Source: an uncultured Bacilli bacterium (GTDB lineage: Bacteria > Bacillota_I > Bacilli_A > RF39 > UBA660). Taken from it: DNA of 40,338 nucleotides. A program made the position numbers and the translations under genes. Position 1 is the first letter of the stretch. Each line of letters opens with the position of its first letter. The stretch is taken from positions 1 through 40,338 of the forward strand of contig CANQPA010000008.1 of assembly GCA_947625635.1 (NCBI GenBank), given 5' to 3'. The notes beneath the pieces are model-generated. The model saw nothing but the letters and a program-made list of their open reading frames with translations. It searched no databases and was not told the DNA's origin. Positions 26,336 to 35,465 of the stretch are shown in pieces.

Positions 26336-26770
26336 TTAATCGTCCGTTTGCTTTGTAAAATCAATATTAATTTCTGTGTGCCATTGATTTTCTACTGTTT
26401 TGGCTGTGTTATTAATAAAACTATCAACAAATTTTTCTAAATTATTTTTTTCTTGTAATTCTTTTCTTATTAATTTTCTAATAACATCTCTTTTATTAGA
26501 AATAGCAAGTTTTAATTCTTTTTTGACTACTTCTAATATTTCTTCTTTTAAATAATGGTCTATAATTGGCTCTGTATTCCAGTCAGAATCTCTTATCTTA
26601 CCATTGTCTTTGTCAACTTTCGCTTTTAATATTTCATTAACCACTTCACTTGTTATTCTTTCTGTTGTTCCTAATGCTTCACTCATACTTGCTTTGACTA
26701 CATCTTTAACACAATTTGCTATGTATTCTTGGTCTATATTTAAATCTACTCCTAAAATTTTTTTGTCCAT
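26336..26770 (-). CDS. Hypothetical phage protein
   Basis: 144-aa ORF in operon. Confidence 0.55.
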   Translation of the reverse strand: MDKKILGVDLNIDQEYIANCVKDVVKASMSEALGTTERITSEVVNEILKAKVDKDNGKIRDSDWNTEPIIDHYLKEEILEVVKKELKLAISNKRDVIRKLIRKELQEKNNLEKFVDSFINNTAKTVENQWHTEINIDFTKQTDD

Positions 26771-26773
26771 TTA

Positions 26774-27325
26774 CTATTCATCTCCTTTATTAACAAAATC
26801 TAGGACTTCTTTTAATGTCTCAGTTCTTATTAAGTCACTATATTCCACCTCATCATAATCTAACTTTTTTATATAGTCTTCATTTTCTTTTATTTTATCT
26901 TTTAAAAAATCAATTAATTCATCATTTATAGGCTTGTTTTTTAAAACCATTTTTATATTTTTTATATTACTTTTCGGAGTTTTATTTTTATTATATTTAA
27001 GCCCTCTATCGTCTATATATAAAATGCCTATTGCTTTTTCATTAGTAACACCTATTACATCATCTTTTTCCCAGTATAAGTTTTTCTCATTTTTATTAAA
27101 TATTTCAAATTCTAAATCAGTATTAATATTCATATATTCCACGATTTGTTTTGCTGGTCTATTACTTGAAATAACTATATAGTATTCTTTTAATAATTCT
27201 TTCATATAATCTAGTAATTCATAATTTATAGTTCCATATATTGAGCCGTCTTTATATCCCTTATATCCTTGATGTATAACTCCATCAAAATCAAAAACTA
27301 TTGTTTTTTTCATTTTATTTTTCAT
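26774..27325 (-). CDS. HAD-like phosphatase
   Basis: KTIVFDFDGVIHQGY (DxD motif), VISSNRPAKQ, LYIDDRG. Confidence 0.75.
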   Translation of the reverse strand: MKNKMKKTIVFDFDGVIHQGYKGYKDGSIYGTINYELLDYMKELLKEYYIVISSNRPAKQIVEYMNINTDLEFEIFNKNEKNLYWEKDDVIGVTNEKAIGILYIDDRGLKYNKNKTPKSNIKNIKMVLKNKPINDELIDFLKDKIKENEDYIKKLDYDEVEYSDLIRTETLKEVLDFVNKGDE

Positions 27326-27640
27326 TTATTCATCATCTACTTTCTCAACTAAATCTGCTTTTATTAAATCATATAATAAATCCATATCTAAAAACGTTTC
27401 ATCTTCTATAATTAAATTTGTTGTTTTCAAAAAATTATTAAATTTTCTATTGGATACATAAAAACATAAAAATTTCTTTTTAGATTTTAATCTTAAAAAG
27501 CCATGTTGACATTCATACTTAGAAGAAGAATAATAATCAATACAAGTCTTTCCAGTATCATGATTTACCATTATATAATGAGGTTTCAAACCGTATTTCT
27601 CTAATTCTTTTAAATCAACGTTATCTTTTATTTTTAACAT
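27326..27640 (-). CDS. Hypothetical phage protein
   Basis: 104-aa ORF in operon. Confidence 0.5.
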   Translation of the reverse strand: MLKIKDNVDLKELEKYGLKPHYIMVNHDTGKTCIDYYSSSKYECQHGFLRLKSKKKFLCFYVSNRKFNNFLKTTNLIIEDETFLDMDLLYDLIKADLVEKVDDE

Positions 27641-27642
27641 TG

Positions 27643-27975
27643 TTAATCACCTACTTTATAACATTCATTCTCAAATTGTTCTTTAGTTAAAATTGTTTTA
27701 ATATTATTTGATAACCAAGACTTATTATGTGATATATTGCCAATTCTAATATATTCACCTGTTATGTCTTGTACTAATTCACCATTAACATAATCTCCAA
27801 CTTCAATTAAATCTATAATGTTATAACTTGTTTTTTTTATGTTTTCTTCACATATAGGTAACACTAAATCACTATAATGCTTATTTAAATTTACTATAAC
27901 ATCATACTGACTAACATAAGTTATTTGTCCTACTCCTAATCTAGTTCTAACATATATACCCTTTTCTAATTTCAT
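27643..27975 (-). CDS. Hypothetical phage protein
   Basis: 110-aa ORF, beta-rich. Confidence 0.5.
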   Translation of the reverse strand: MKLEKGIYVRTRLGVGQITYVSQYDVIVNLNKHYSDLVLPICEENIKKTSYNIIDLIEVGDYVNGELVQDITGEYIRIGNISHNKSWLSNNIKTILTKEQFENECYKVGD

Positions 27976-27989
27976 TTTATTTCACTTCC

Positions 27990-28238
27990 TTATCTATAAT
28001 TTATAATTTCATTATGTTTACTTGATACAACATAGCATTCTAAAGTATCATCATTACAAAAATGTCTATCATATATTTCAGCCGTATCTTCTTCACTTGT
28101 CATATTAAATATATCTTCACATATTGTTGTTATTATTCCAAAATATATTTTATTATCATATTCCCCTAAAACATATAATCGACCGTATTCATCTTCTTTA
28201 GCATTATTTAACATTTCTAAAAATTTATCTTTGTTCAT
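27990..28238 (-). CDS. Hypothetical phage protein
   Basis: 82-aa ORF in operon. Confidence 0.5.
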   Translation of the reverse strand: MNKDKFLEMLNNAKEDEYGRLYVLGEYDNKIYFGIITTICEDIFNMTSEEDTAEIYDRHFCNDDTLECYVVSSKHNEIINYR

Positions 28239-28623
28239 TTTTACCTCTTTCTAATATTTCTAATGGCTTTATTATAAATTCTTTGACTTCAACACCTAAT
28301 CCTTGTTCTTCCAACCTTTGGGTGTCAAAATTATCTAAATATTTGTAAAGTTCATCAATAACCTTGTCTTTTGCTTTTAATTTCATTTCTAAAATATTAA
28401 TTTGTGTATAGTCCTGTTTTTGCATTTTTAATTCATCAAATGCTTCACTCATAATATTTATATATTCTTCTTTTTCTTCTAATTGGTGTAGTAAACTATT
28501 AATATCACATAATAACGCCATATAACTATCATTATCAAATTCATATGTTCTATAAATTACTTTTTCTTTTCTATGCTCTTCTATAAGTCCTTTTAAATTT
28601 TTAATTCTTACCTTTTTATTCAT
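28225..28623 (-). CDS. Hypothetical coiled-coil phage protein
   Basis: 132-aa ORF in operon. Confidence 0.5.
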   Translation of the reverse strand: MNKKVRIKNLKGLIEEHRKEKVIYRTYEFDNDSYMALLCDINSLLHQLEEKEEYINIMSEAFDELKMQKQDYTQINILEMKLKAKDKVIDELYKYLDNFDTQRLEEQGLGVEVKEFIIKPLEILERGKNEQR

Positions 28624-28849
28624 CTAACCACCCTAATTCTTTGCATTTGTTATATATTGCTTGTAATTCTTCTAATGTAAAAGGACTACTACCGCCATTC
28701 ATACTACTATATTTTTCTATTGTTTTATTTCCTATTGATAACTTTATTGTTGAACCATTTTTATAGTAATATATTGTTTTACCTATTCCAACATAATTTC
28801 CTATCCTTGCTGTATATCCTAAATCTTCCAATGTAATATCTCTATTCAT
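28616..28849 (-). CDS. Hypothetical phage protein
   Basis: 77-aa ORF; LEDLGYTARIGNYVGIGKTIYYYKNGSTIKLSIGNKTIEKYS. Confidence 0.5.
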   Translation of the reverse strand: MNRDITLEDLGYTARIGNYVGIGKTIYYYKNGSTIKLSIGNKTIEKYSSMNGGSSPFTLEELQAIYNKCKELGWLDE

Positions 28850-28855
28850 TGTTTA

Positions 28856-29257
28856 TCACTCCTCTATTTTGTTTTCAAAATACTTTAACCAGCACTTTTT
28901 ATAATCGTCTTTACAATTATCACAATCACATATTTTTTTCACTTTATTACACTCTTTTTCTTCTTCATCGTAAAAAATTTCATAAGGACAACAGGTGTAA
29001 AATGTAGAATCTATTATTTCATCAAAAATCTTGTCTTTTTCTTCTAATTGGTGTTTTTGCCATTTGATAGTTTTCAATAAAGATTGAATTAATCTTATAT
29101 TATCTTTTTCAATATTATTTTCTTTAATCATTTCTTCTATTTCATTATTTGAATATTTTAATAAATTTAAATTACCTGATACGTTACCATAACCACCGAT
29201 AATCATAATATCTGTTCCATCAATAATTGCCATTTTATCTTCTGTGCATAACTTCAT
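28856..29257 (-). CDS. Hypothetical Cys-rich phage protein
   Basis: MKLCTEDKMAIIDG start with GGAGG upstream; CNKVKKICDCDNCKDDYKKCW tail. Confidence 0.55.
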   Translation of the reverse strand: MKLCTEDKMAIIDGTDIMIIGGYGNVSGNLNLLKYSNNEIEEMIKENNIEKDNIRLIQSLLKTIKWQKHQLEEKDKIFDEIIDSTFYTCCPYEIFYDEEEKECNKVKKICDCDNCKDDYKKCWLKYFENKIEE

Positions 29258-29272
29258 ATATCCTCCGAATAA

Positions 29273-29316
29273 AATAATCAACCAAACTCACAACTATAAC
29301 AAACTCGTTGATTATT
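29273..29316 (-). other. 10-bp perfect inverted repeat in the 5' UTR of the 28856-29257 gene
   Basis: AATAATCAAC (29273-29282) ... GTTGATTATT (29307-29316). Confidence 0.5.
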
Positions 29317-29385
29317 AATTTAGGCATTGCAATATGACAAACAAGGTATATATGATAAAAATAATACTTAGTTGTTTTTAATATT

Positions 29386-29718
29386 CTATTTTGTACTATT
29401 CCATTCTCTTTCTAATTGATTTTCTATTACACGTATCTGTAATTTGGTTGTTTGTATTGCTTCTTGATTTGCCTTATAAATTGTCTCAGCCACATCTCTT
29501 TTGAATCTCTTTTCTGCTACTTTAGGGATTCCATAAATTATTTGATTTATTAATGTTACTGGCATATTTTTTTCTGTTCTTAGTTTTAGCGCTTCTTCTC
29601 TTAGAATTATTTTATAGTCTTTCTCCGCCTCAGCATAATTTTTTCCTGTCTCTCTGAGTTTTTTTAAAGATACTTCTAATTCTTTTATTTTTTGTTGTAA
29701 TTCATTAAATAAATCCAT
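29386..29718 (-). CDS. Hypothetical coiled-coil phage protein, early operon
   Basis: 110-aa ORF adjacent to SSB. Confidence 0.55.
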   Translation of the reverse strand: MDLFNELQQKIKELEVSLKKLRETGKNYAEAEKDYKIILREEALKLRTEKNMPVTLINQIIYGIPKVAEKRFKRDVAETIYKANQEAIQTTKLQIRVIENQLEREWNSTK

Positions 29719-30116
29719 TAGTCAAAAGGTAACTCCTCTCCCTCTTCATCTGTATAAATAAAAGTCTTTTGTTCATTAACATTATCTGGTGTATTTTTAT
29801 TTGGCTTTTTTGTTAAAAACTCAAACTCTTCTATCGTTACCTCTGTTGTATATATTGTTCTTTCATCTTTTTCATAACTTCCAGTTACAATACGACCAAC
29901 AACTCCGATTCTATTTCCTTTTTTACAATATTTTTGGATTACCGCCGCCGGCTTTCCAAAAACTGTACAATTTATAAAATCACTACTATATGTTCCATCT
30001 GGGTTTTTGTAATTACGTCTTACTGCAAGTCTAAAATTTGTTACTGCTTTATTGTTGACTGTATATCTTAATTCTGGATCATTTACTATATTTCCTATTA
30101 ACATTACTTTATTCAT
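29718..30116 (-). CDS. ssb: Single-stranded DNA-binding protein
   Basis: MNKVMLIGNIVNDPELRYTVNNKAVTNFRLAVRRNY...DFINCTVFGKPA, acidic tail EGEELPFD. Confidence 0.95.
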   Translation of the reverse strand: MNKVMLIGNIVNDPELRYTVNNKAVTNFRLAVRRNYKNPDGTYSSDFINCTVFGKPAAVIQKYCKKGNRIGVVGRIVTGSYEKDERTIYTTEVTIEEFEFLTKKPNKNTPDNVNEQKTFIYTDEEGEELPFD

Positions 30117-30118
30117 TT

Positions 30119-30271
30119 TTATATTTCCTCCTCGTACTGTCTTACTATTTTCATCATTTTTATACAGAATCTAATTAACTCTTCTTTTGTTAAAATAAAA
30201 CTACCTTTAGTACCTTTAAAATGTTCTTTTATTTGTAATTTTGTTAATTCTTCTATGACATCATCAGACAT
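30119..30271 (-). CDS. 50-aa protein (below ORF-track cutoff)
   Basis: MSDDVIEELTKLQIKEHFKGTKGSFILTKEELIRFCIKMMKIVRQYEEEI*, fills the gap between ssb and the next gene. Confidence 0.5.
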   Translation of the reverse strand: MSDDVIEELTKLQIKEHFKGTKGSFILTKEELIRFCIKMMKIVRQYEEEI

Positions 30272-30539
30272 TTTTTCCACCTTCTAGTTCTTTTGGCAAT
30301 TTATACATTGTATATAATTGTTTACTATGTTTGCTATAAATAAAAACATATCCTAAATATAATTTTACTTTGCAATTCCTTTTTTCTATTTTTTCAACAA
30401 ATTGTTTAATTTTGTCATCTTCAATATCTTGTAAACTCTTACCTTTATCTAAAGCATTTCTAAAAAGTCTTTTTCTTTCTTGATGATTAAATTCAGTTCT
30501 TTCTCTCATTCTCATCTTTGCATGATTAGAGATTTTCAT
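30264..30539 (-). CDS. Hypothetical phage protein
   Basis: MKISNHAKMRMRERTEF...KLYLGYVFIYSKHSKQLYTMYKLP. Confidence 0.55.
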   Translation of the reverse strand: MKISNHAKMRMRERTEFNHQERKRLFRNALDKGKSLQDIEDDKIKQFVEKIEKRNCKVKLYLGYVFIYSKHSKQLYTMYKLPKELEGGKNV

Positions 30540-30966
30540 CTTTCCAACTCCATTTTGGATAATCCTCACCAAAATAATTATGACTATCTTTTGTATATCT
30601 TAATAATTTAAAATTTTTATTGTTATATTTTTCTGTACAATATTCTCTTGCGTCAAAACTTTTTGTAAAACTCGCGTATTGTTCTATAATACTCATTTTT
30701 CTCCAGTCTGATTGCAATATGACTTGAGCATATTTTCCTTTGCTTTTGTTCAATTTCTTTTTATCTACTTCAAATATTGCACATACTTCTGTATTAACAA
30801 GTCCATTTAAAAAATGTATTGCATATTCTGGTTTAAAATCATCAAGCGAGAGAAAACAAAAACCTATTGACGTTGTATTGCAATTATGTTTTTTGTAATT
30901 TATAAGTGTTTTATCTTCTTTAAACTTTTTAAACTCTTCATCAGACATAAACCTAAATACTTTCAT
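30526..30966 (-). CDS. Hypothetical protein, possible ART-like fold
   Basis: MKVFRFMSDEEFKKFKEDKTL...TTSIGFCFLSLDDFKPEYAIHFLNGLV...EYCTEKY. Confidence 0.4.
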   Translation of the reverse strand: MKVFRFMSDEEFKKFKEDKTLINYKKHNCNTTSIGFCFLSLDDFKPEYAIHFLNGLVNTEVCAIFEVDKKKLNKSKGKYAQVILQSDWRKMSIIEQYASFTKSFDAREYCTEKYNNKNFKLLRYTKDSHNYFGEDYPKWSWKDENL

Positions 30967-31285
30967 TTATACCACCATCTGCTCCGTCTCTATATCTGTA
31001 CACTTTTCCACTTTGATAAAGTTTATATAAATCTTTTTCATTGCTTTCTTTATATTTCATAACTCTAGGTAATAAATCTCCAAAATAACATTCCACTTCT
31101 TTACCATCTACTATAATTTTGTTATCACAACCTACAAAACCACTACACATTCTTGTCTTTCCATATTCAGTAGGTTTTCCACAATTATTGCAACGTAGTA
31201 GTTTTTTCATTAAATCATCATTATCTTCCAAAATTTCCATTTGGTTACCTTCATCTAAAATATTTGGGTTAAACATTATTGCCAT
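30953..31285 (-). CDS. Zinc-ribbon-containing phage protein
   Basis: LRCNNCGKPTEYGKTRMCSGFVGCDNK. Confidence 0.5.
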   Translation of the reverse strand: MAIMFNPNILDEGNQMEILEDNDDLMKKLLRCNNCGKPTEYGKTRMCSGFVGCDNKIIVDGKEVECYFGDLLPRVMKYKESNEKDLYKLYQSGKVYRYRDGADGGINESI

Positions 31286-31692
31286 CTTGGTATTTCACCT
31301 ACTATCTTTTTTAGTTCTTCTACTTCTTCTTCTGTGTAATTATCCTTGAAGCCAACCATGATTGATGGTGGACAAGGTATTTCTTTATCAATGGGTCTCC
31401 AGATGTGTAAACAATATTTCATATGATTTATATAATCTTTTTTCTTAGGATGTGATTGCATGCATATTTCATCATCTTTCCAAAATAATTCTTTAATAGC
31501 ACACATTTGTTCCCATGAAGGGCAACGATTTGGAAGTGATACAGAACAGTGTTCAAAACCAAGCCCCCAACTCATAATAAAGTTTAATCTACATCTACTT
31601 TTTTTGTCGTAAAAACTTCCACCAAAACCATCTTTTCCTTCTCGTTTTATATTTAAATATCTATTTTCTTTTATCTCATCTAGTGTTCTCAT
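31276..31692 (-). CDS. DUF7694-like phage protein
   Basis: PSWEQMCAIKELFWKDDEICMQSHPKKKDYINHMKYCLHIWRP. Confidence 0.6.
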   Translation of the reverse strand: MRTLDEIKENRYLNIKREGKDGFGGSFYDKKSRCRLNFIMSWGLGFEHCSVSLPNRCPSWEQMCAIKELFWKDDEICMQSHPKKKDYINHMKYCLHIWRPIDKEIPCPPSIMVGFKDNYTEEEVEELKKIVGEIPRWQ

Positions 31693-32258
31693 ATTACCGC
31701 CTCCAACAATTCATTATCTATTCTTTCTACTTTTTCTAGTTTCCCTAAATGCCCTTTAGGAAGCCACAACACATACAATTCTTCTACTGATTTATATGCT
31801 TTCTCATATAGTGAAGTTTGCCAACTTACGTATTCTTTATCTAATATTGAAGTTGTCTTTATATCAACAATTGTAAGTTTGTCATTTACTTTTGCTACCA
31901 TATCTAACGTACCTGCATATAAGTCTTTATATACGACTTTTTTCTCACTTTCTAATACACTAATACCTTTTTGTTTTTTTATCTCTAAATACTGCTTTAT
32001 ACTCTCTATTTGGTATATATCTGGTTTATAATATCTCTTGATGTATGCTAGTGGTCTTTTAGGTTTTTTAGTTTCTATTATTTCAATAAATTTATGTACT
32101 TGAGTTCCGTATTCCGCCTTTTTTTGTAACACATCTTTAGGTACTCCCTTGTATTTATCAGGGAATACCTCTTGTAATATTTGTGTTACACTTGGAATAA
32201 CTTTATCTCCTAGATAATAAGTATGAGTAAATTCGTCAAATCTAACTGAATCTGACAT
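31689..32258 (-). CDS. PD-(D/E)XK exonuclease
   Basis: GTQVHKFIE...YAGTLDMVAKVNDKLTIVDIKTTSILDKEYVSWQTSLYEKAY. Confidence 0.75.
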   Translation of the reverse strand: MSDSVRFDEFTHTYYLGDKVIPSVTQILQEVFPDKYKGVPKDVLQKKAEYGTQVHKFIEIIETKKPKRPLAYIKRYYKPDIYQIESIKQYLEIKKQKGISVLESEKKVVYKDLYAGTLDMVAKVNDKLTIVDIKTTSILDKEYVSWQTSLYEKAYKSVEELYVLWLPKGHLGKLEKVERIDNELLEAVI

Positions 32259-32559
32259 ATGCTTTTCTTTCTGATTCTGTTTGATATTCTTCATACATAT
32301 CAGGATGTTCTGTTTTAAATTTTTTACTATCAAATCTTTTTGACTTTGTTGCTTTATAATAAGTTGCTTTAAAACTACCATCTGGTGTTATTAACTTATC
32401 TTGTCCAGTCTCTTCCATCTTTTTTAAACACGTATCTTTTAGTTGTTCTTCTAGTATGTTTAAATCTAGTTTCATTTTTTGTATTTTTTTTATGAATTTA
32501 ACTCCCTCTTTTGAAAATGCTAAGTTATTATCTTCTACTGTTATTAGTTCATTATTCAT
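32242..32559 (-). CDS. Recombination-operon accessory protein
   Basis: 105 aa between nuclease and ERF. Confidence 0.5.
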   Translation of the reverse strand: MNNELITVEDNNLAFSKEGVKFIKKIQKMKLDLNILEEQLKDTCLKKMEETGQDKLITPDGSFKATYYKATKSKRFDSKKFKTEHPDMYEEYQTESERKAYVRFS

Positions 32560-32791
32560 TTTTCTCTTCTCCTATCTTCTTTAGTTCTTTCTCTTTTGCT
32601 TCTATTAATTTTTTTGTCGTTTCCATTTCTTTCAAAGTTACTTTTATTGACTCTTCAAGAAGTTGGTAATATTCCTCTTCTGCTTCTTCTATTTTCTTCT
32701 TCATTTTTCTTCCTGCAAAATTCAATGTTAAAATAAAAATTACCGCTAACACATAAAATGTTATGATTAAAATATTTTTAGTTAGTTCCAT
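32552..32791 (-). CDS. TM/coiled-coil protein
   Basis: ILIITFYVLAVIFILTLNFAG TM. Confidence 0.45.
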   Translation of the reverse strand: MELTKNILIITFYVLAVIFILTLNFAGRKMKKKIEEAEEEYYQLLEESIKVTLKEMETTKKLIEAKEKELKKIGEEKNE

Positions 32792-33362
32792 TTTTACCTC
32801 CTATATCACTTAATTTTTTTATTATTTTACCTGCTTTTGACATTGGTAAATCTTCTATTTTATCTATTTTGTTTACCTCTAATAATTTTTTCATTGTAGC
32901 ACCTTTATAACGTGCTTTAATAATTGCTAATTGTTTTTCTGTTGCTTTTTTCTCAGTATCTTTTCCTACAGTAGAATCAAACATATCATTTTCAACAATA
33001 TCAAATGCTGCCATATATAAATATCTTCTTGAATATGTCTCTACTCCTCCTAATGCTTGAATCTCATTACATCCCTTTAGATTTATCTCTTTTAGTGGAC
33101 TTGAATACTCAATTGTTGAATTAATATTATTTGTATCTGTTATCGTAAGTATTGCAAAATCATTTGTAAAAGTTATTCTAGTAAATAAACCCACTTCGTT
33201 ACATAAGTTAATCAATGTTGGTAGGAAATCTGATAACTCATAATATTTAAAGTTTGAAAATTTATTTTCGCCACTTTTTTTTAAATTTGCTTGTAAAAGT
33301 TTTTGTTTTACTACTTGTATTTTTTCATAAATGTTTGCTTCGTAAATATTTGTTGTTGTCAT
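32778..33362 (-). CDS. erf: ERF-family single-strand annealing protein
   Basis: SNFKYYELSDFLPTLINLCNEVGLFTRITF...CNEIQALGGVETYSRRYLYMAAFDI. Confidence 0.85.
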   Translation of the reverse strand: MTTTNIYEANIYEKIQVVKQKLLQANLKKSGENKFSNFKYYELSDFLPTLINLCNEVGLFTRITFTNDFAILTITDTNNINSTIEYSSPLKEINLKGCNEIQALGGVETYSRRYLYMAAFDIVENDMFDSTVGKDTEKKATEKQLAIIKARYKGATMKKLLEVNKIDKIEDLPMSKAGKIIKKLSDIGGKNGTN

Positions 33363-34171
33363 TATTCAGAACCCCCTAGTAGTCCTGTTATGTCAAATAT
33401 TGAATTACTACCACTTGCTTTAGGTAATTCTCCATTCCATTTTTCTATAAATTTTTCTTTTATGATATTATCTGTTAAAGTTTGTTGTTTTAATTCATTT
33501 GCTTGTTTTTCTGCCTCGGCTTTAACTATTTTCTTTTCTGCTTCTATTTTTTCTTTCTCAAGTTCTTGTTTGGCTGTTAATACTTTTTGTTCTGCTACTT
33601 GTTTCTCTTCTATTGCTTTATCAAAGTCCTTGCTAAATGTAAAATTAGTAATATTAAAGTTATCTACTGTCAAACCATATCTTTTGATTTTACTTTGTAG
33701 ATTTTCCATACACTCGTTACTTACTTGCCCTCTATTAGTAATTAATTCTTCTGCGGTATATTTACTTGTTACCGCTTTAATACTTTCTTGAATGGCTGGT
33801 TGTAATATTATTTCTTCGTATTTTGTTCCAACATTTTTATAAAGATCTGCTGCTTTTTTTGAATTTATTTTATAATTAACTGCAAGTTTCATATTTACAT
33901 CTTGTAAGTCTTTACTAGCACTTGTTGTATCTAATTCTATCTTTTGAACTTGTATATTCATTTTCACTATTTTTTCTATTAAAGGAATTTTTATGTTAAC
34001 TCCTTCATCTTTTTGTACTTGAATTACCTTTCCTAATCTGACTTTAATTCCTACTTCACCACTTTTTATAATTCTGAATGTTCCACTAAATAAAAGTAAA
34101 ACTAAAATCACTGCAATTATAATAAAAACTTTTTTTTGCAAATTTTCTGTGTTTTTAATCTCTTCTATCAT
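33362..34171 (-). CDS. SPFH/prohibitin-family membrane protein
   Basis: TM then GTFRIIKSGEVGIKVRLGKVIQVQKDEGVNIKIPLIEKIVKMNIQVQKIELDTTSASKDLQDVNMKLAVNYKI, long coiled coil. Confidence 0.85.
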   Translation of the reverse strand: MIEEIKNTENLQKKVFIIIAVILVLLLFSGTFRIIKSGEVGIKVRLGKVIQVQKDEGVNIKIPLIEKIVKMNIQVQKIELDTTSASKDLQDVNMKLAVNYKINSKKAADLYKNVGTKYEEIILQPAIQESIKAVTSKYTAEELITNRGQVSNECMENLQSKIKRYGLTVDNFNITNFTFSKDFDKAIEEKQVAEQKVLTAKQELEKEKIEAEKKIVKAEAEKQANELKQQTLTDNIIKEKFIEKWNGELPKASGSNSIFDITGLLGGSE

Positions 34172-34482
34172 TTTTTTGTCTCCTTTTCTAAATCTTTAAA
34201 AAATTCTTTTTTTACTTTCTCTGCTTCTTCTTTTCCTATCTCAGTTACTTTTTTTGCAATTTCGTCAGCCTCTAATTCATAATTTTCTAATGCCATTTTT
34301 ACACACTGATCAAATAAATTATGTAATTCATGTGGCACTCTTTTTTTTGCCTCTGCAATCACCATTGCTGAATACATTGATGGTGTTCCTATACTTCCTT
34401 TTACACAAAAACCAGCATCACCAATTATCATATAACTATCACTATTTTTTACTAACTTTATTGCTTCTCTTTTTTTGTCCAT
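34168..34482 (-). CDS. Hypothetical phage protein
   Basis: MDKKREAIKLVKNSDSYMIIGDAGFCVKGSIGT. Confidence 0.5.
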   Translation of the reverse strand: MDKKREAIKLVKNSDSYMIIGDAGFCVKGSIGTPSMYSAMVIAEAKKRVPHELHNLFDQCVKMALENYELEADEIAKKVTEIGKEEAEKVKKEFFKDLEKETKK

Positions 34483-34705
34483 TTTTTTCTCCTCTTTCTA
34501 AAATTAGATTAATTTTTCTTTCTATCACACTTAGTTTTACCCTTGTTGCATTATCTTTTTTTAATAATTTTATTTCTTCTCTATATGCTTCTAATAACTC
34601 TTCTTGTTGAGATTTATACTTTAGTTTCCATTTACGTTTTTCTTGATTTGCTTTTTGTACATCATAAATGTTTTTTATGTGTTGTCTTACTTTTTTAAAT
34701 ATCAA
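34442..34705 (-). CDS. Hypothetical basic coiled-coil protein
   Basis: 87-aa ORF in operon. Confidence 0.45.
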   Translation of the reverse strand: MIFKKVRQHIKNIYDVQKANQEKRKWKLKYKSQQEELLEAYREEIKLLKKDNATRVKLSVIERKINLILERGEKNGQKKRSNKVSKK

Positions 34706-35177
34706 TTATGCTCACCTTGTACCCTAATGCTTCTTCTACTTCTTCTAAAGTCATTTCTCTAACATTTGTATATATAATTTCACCATCACGTTTTATTTGT
34801 TCGATTTCTGGCATACAATCTCTGATATCATCTTCTTTAGTGTTAGACTCAAAAAACGAAAACTCTCCAAATTTATCAACTGCACCATCAATTCCAAAAA
34901 ATATCATTTCTTCGTCACTTCCAGTAGTAGCAATATCTCCAAATTTAATTTCTCCTATTTTTTCTATAACTGGTGTTAGAAAAATCCCATCTATCTCTTC
35001 ACCTTCTAAATCATAACTTTCAACTGAGTATCTATCATCTTCATAACAAACATCTATCGTGAATATGTTACCAGCATATTTTTTTAGTAATGGTGAATAC
35101 TTTACTAATTTATCTCCATAATATTGTCCTGCAACTAAATTTTTAATTTTTACTTTATCTCCATTTTTAAACTTCAT
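34695..35177 (-). CDS. Hypothetical phage protein
   Basis: MKFKNGDKVKIKNLVAGQYYGDKLVKYSPLLKKYAGN. Confidence 0.55.
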   Translation of the reverse strand: MKFKNGDKVKIKNLVAGQYYGDKLVKYSPLLKKYAGNIFTIDVCYEDDRYSVESYDLEGEEIDGIFLTPVIEKIGEIKFGDIATTGSDEEMIFFGIDGAVDKFGEFSFFESNTKEDDIRDCMPEIEQIKRDGEIIYTNVREMTLEEVEEALGYKVSIIDI

Positions 35178-35463
35178 ACTCTTCCTCCAACATCTCTTCT
35201 ACCTCTAAAACTGTTTCTTTTATTTTGTTAATTAAAATTTTTAAGTCTTTTGGTCTTGCTCTTAAAAAATTGTCATTTAAAAAATCCGAATAATCAACTA
35301 ATTTGATTAACAACTTATCTCTCTTGTTTATACCTAGCAAACTTGCTGAAAGAAGTCGTTCATATCCTTTTAAAAAATCTTCAAAACTTTTTTCTCCTGT
35401 ATGGTATTTTGTTAATACACCATCTCTTAATTCTTTTTTATTTTTCTTTTTTGGTTTAAACAT
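35167..35463 (-). CDS. Hypothetical phage protein
   Basis: 98-aa ORF in operon. Confidence 0.5.
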   Translation of the reverse strand: MFKPKKKNKKELRDGVLTKYHTGEKSFEDFLKGYERLLSASLLGINKRDKLLIKLVDYSDFLNDNFLRARPKDLKILINKIKETVLEVEEMLEEEYEV

Positions 35464-35465
35464 TG

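Noticed and set aside
29386-29718. DGR accessory protein (Avd) candidate to accompany the VR
   Set aside because: Helical protein but sequence and position next to ssb look like an ordinary early phage protein; no RT nearby
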